64,000 nt of DNA from Pterobdella sp. o SKG-2022 (lineage: Eukaryota; Annelida; Clitellata; Hirudinida; Piscicolidae), in NCBI GenBank assembly GCA_964035795.1, contig OZ038320.1:30566875-30630874 (forward strand). The letters run 5' to 3'. The notes below the pieces were generated by a model. The model saw nothing but the letters and a program-made list of their open reading frames with translations, made no database searches and was not told where the DNA came from. The position numbers were made by a program, and so were the translations under genes. Of this stretch, positions 63,601 through 64,000 are shown piece after piece (the stretch's first letter is position 1; each line of letters starts with the position of its first letter).

Positions 63601-64000
63601 ATAAAATCACCACATTTAATTTTCTGCACACAGATCATAACCCTCGCGTATAACAAATCACTTATCGCTTCTCGGCCTAATGGCTAAGATCAAAAGTGTA
63701 GTATCTGTTCTTATCAGCTTAATATCTGATACGCTCCCTATATGGGGGCATCGATATTAAACCAATCTTTGGCATTTGGAGAAAGCTCCGGGCTTGCTCG
63801 GACTTCTCCGCGGGTTGGCCCGGTGTTGCACTACTTCCGGGGTCGGCCTATAAAATTTAACTAAAGTTAAACTATCAATAAATAGTTTGTCTTGAAAATT
63901 ATCCCGATGAACAAGCACTCCTTTCATACAGATGGGATTATGGTGAACTGATGACTAACTCAACATTTTGTCTCGTGCCGCGTGGGAGAAGGTTGGGCTC
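60615..64000 (+). CDS. EXT1: EXT1 exostosin glycosyltransferase, 5' part (runs off the window)
   Basis: EXT1 is the Golgi type II membrane co-polymerase (with EXT2) that extends heparan sulfate. Exons: 60615-60995, 61460-61569, 61877-61934, 62118-62164, 62317-62388, 62453-62529, 62643-62713, 63100-63194, 63273-63338, 63932-64000 (partial); all phases agree. Residues 1-25 hold a short cytosolic tail (MKLTKR) and a signal anchor ([17 protein letters not shown]), then an acidic stem and the exostosin domain: [123 protein letters not shown], and [20 protein letters not shown] at the edge. This order is that of EXT1 and not EXT2. Only the first (GT47) domain is in the window; the C-terminal GT64 domain lies beyond. 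Confidence 0.93.
61200..61380. repeat. ATT/ATC-rich microsatellite region
   Basis: Imperfect ATT, ATC and TTA units, in EXT1 intron 1. The same kind of AT trinucleotide sequence fills EXT1 introns at 61620-61870 and 62395-62440, and 62535-62600 (AATAAC units). Confidence 0.6.
61620..61875. repeat. AAT/GAT-rich microsatellite region in EXT1 intron 2
   Basis: Runs of ATAATAATAAT and ATGATAATAAA abut the acceptor CCTACAG of the EXT1 exon at 61877, so the acceptor lacks a clean polypyrimidine tract. Confidence 0.6.
63664..63850 (+). ncRNA. U2: U2 spliceosomal snRNA (divergent, possibly a variant or pseudogene)
   Basis: It begins ATCGCTTCTCGGCC and contains the branch-point binding region GTGTAGTATCTG, the stem IIa segment CTTATCAGCTTAATATCTG and ATACG, all as in U2 of other eukaryotes. 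Differences: the stem I loop is TAAT in place of TTTT; two extra A occur after GCTAAGATCAA before the GTGTAG; stem IIb is CTCCCTATATGGGGG, still able to pair; the Sm site is ATCTTTGG in place of ATTTTTGG. The 3' part has hairpins comparable to stems III and IV (GGGTTGGCCCGG; CTTCCGGGGTCGGCC) but diverges in sequence. The 5' half conserved and 3' half fast-evolving is usual for U2. It sits in EXT1 intron 9, same strand. No PSE could be named upstream. Confidence 0.85.

Overview
This is a window of animal nuclear DNA. It is very AT-rich and made of spliced genes with GT-AG introns of a few hundred bases to a few kilobases, decayed retrotransposons, a tRNA-headed SINE, MITE-like foldbacks, many AAT/TTA and GATA microsatellites, and a U2 snRNA gene. 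The gene set (KANK, CLN3, a GABA-type SLC6 transporter, EXT1, mitochondrial uL4m) is metazoan. The species cannot be fixed from the sequence. The tail of the retrotransposon near 21.8 kb resembles, from memory, elements common in molluscs such as cephalopods, so a lophotrochozoan is a guess only.

Layout, left to right. 1-3.6 kb: no gene seen. 3.6-12.4 kb (+): a complete ten-exon KANK gene. The exon lengths sum to a clean 2160-codon frame with KN motif, coiled coil and C-terminal ankyrin repeats. 14.7-16.6 kb (-): exons of an unidentified, partly membrane-embedded protein. 19.1-26.6 kb (-): CLN3/battenin, 14 exons in consistent phase, with only the start exon unlocated. A LINE 3' end sits in one of its introns, about 10 bp from an exon. 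29.6-31.6 kb (+): a SAM-domain protein of SAMD5/SASH type with a very acidic, Asn/Asp-rich tail. 34.1-38.2 kb (+): a low-complexity protein with a run of about 36 Asn codons and a short motif reminiscent of the PIK3AP1/BANK1/Dof adaptors. 39.5-42.3 kb (+): a GAT-like SLC6 transporter lacking recognisable TM1-2 and TM10-12 and carrying coding lesions, probably a pseudogene. 46.6-53.2 kb (-): a secreted protein with two tandem six-cysteine PAN/apple-like domains. 56.1-60.4 kb (+): MRPL4 (uL4m), 12 small exons. 60.6-64.0 kb (+): the 5' part of EXT1, running off the window, with a U2 snRNA-like gene in its ninth intron.

The genes are independent housekeeping or cell-biology loci and not an operon: cortical adhesion (KANK), lysosome (CLN3), mitoribosome (MRPL4), heparan sulfate synthesis (EXT1), splicing (U2). 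I found no coordinated multi-gene system. The most unusual items are the uncharacterised two-domain secreted protein, the divergent U2 nested in EXT1, the damaged SLC6 copy, and the unidentified gene at 14.7-16.3 kb. Exon boundaries were set by hand from homology, splice consensus and codon phase, and could be off by a few bases.
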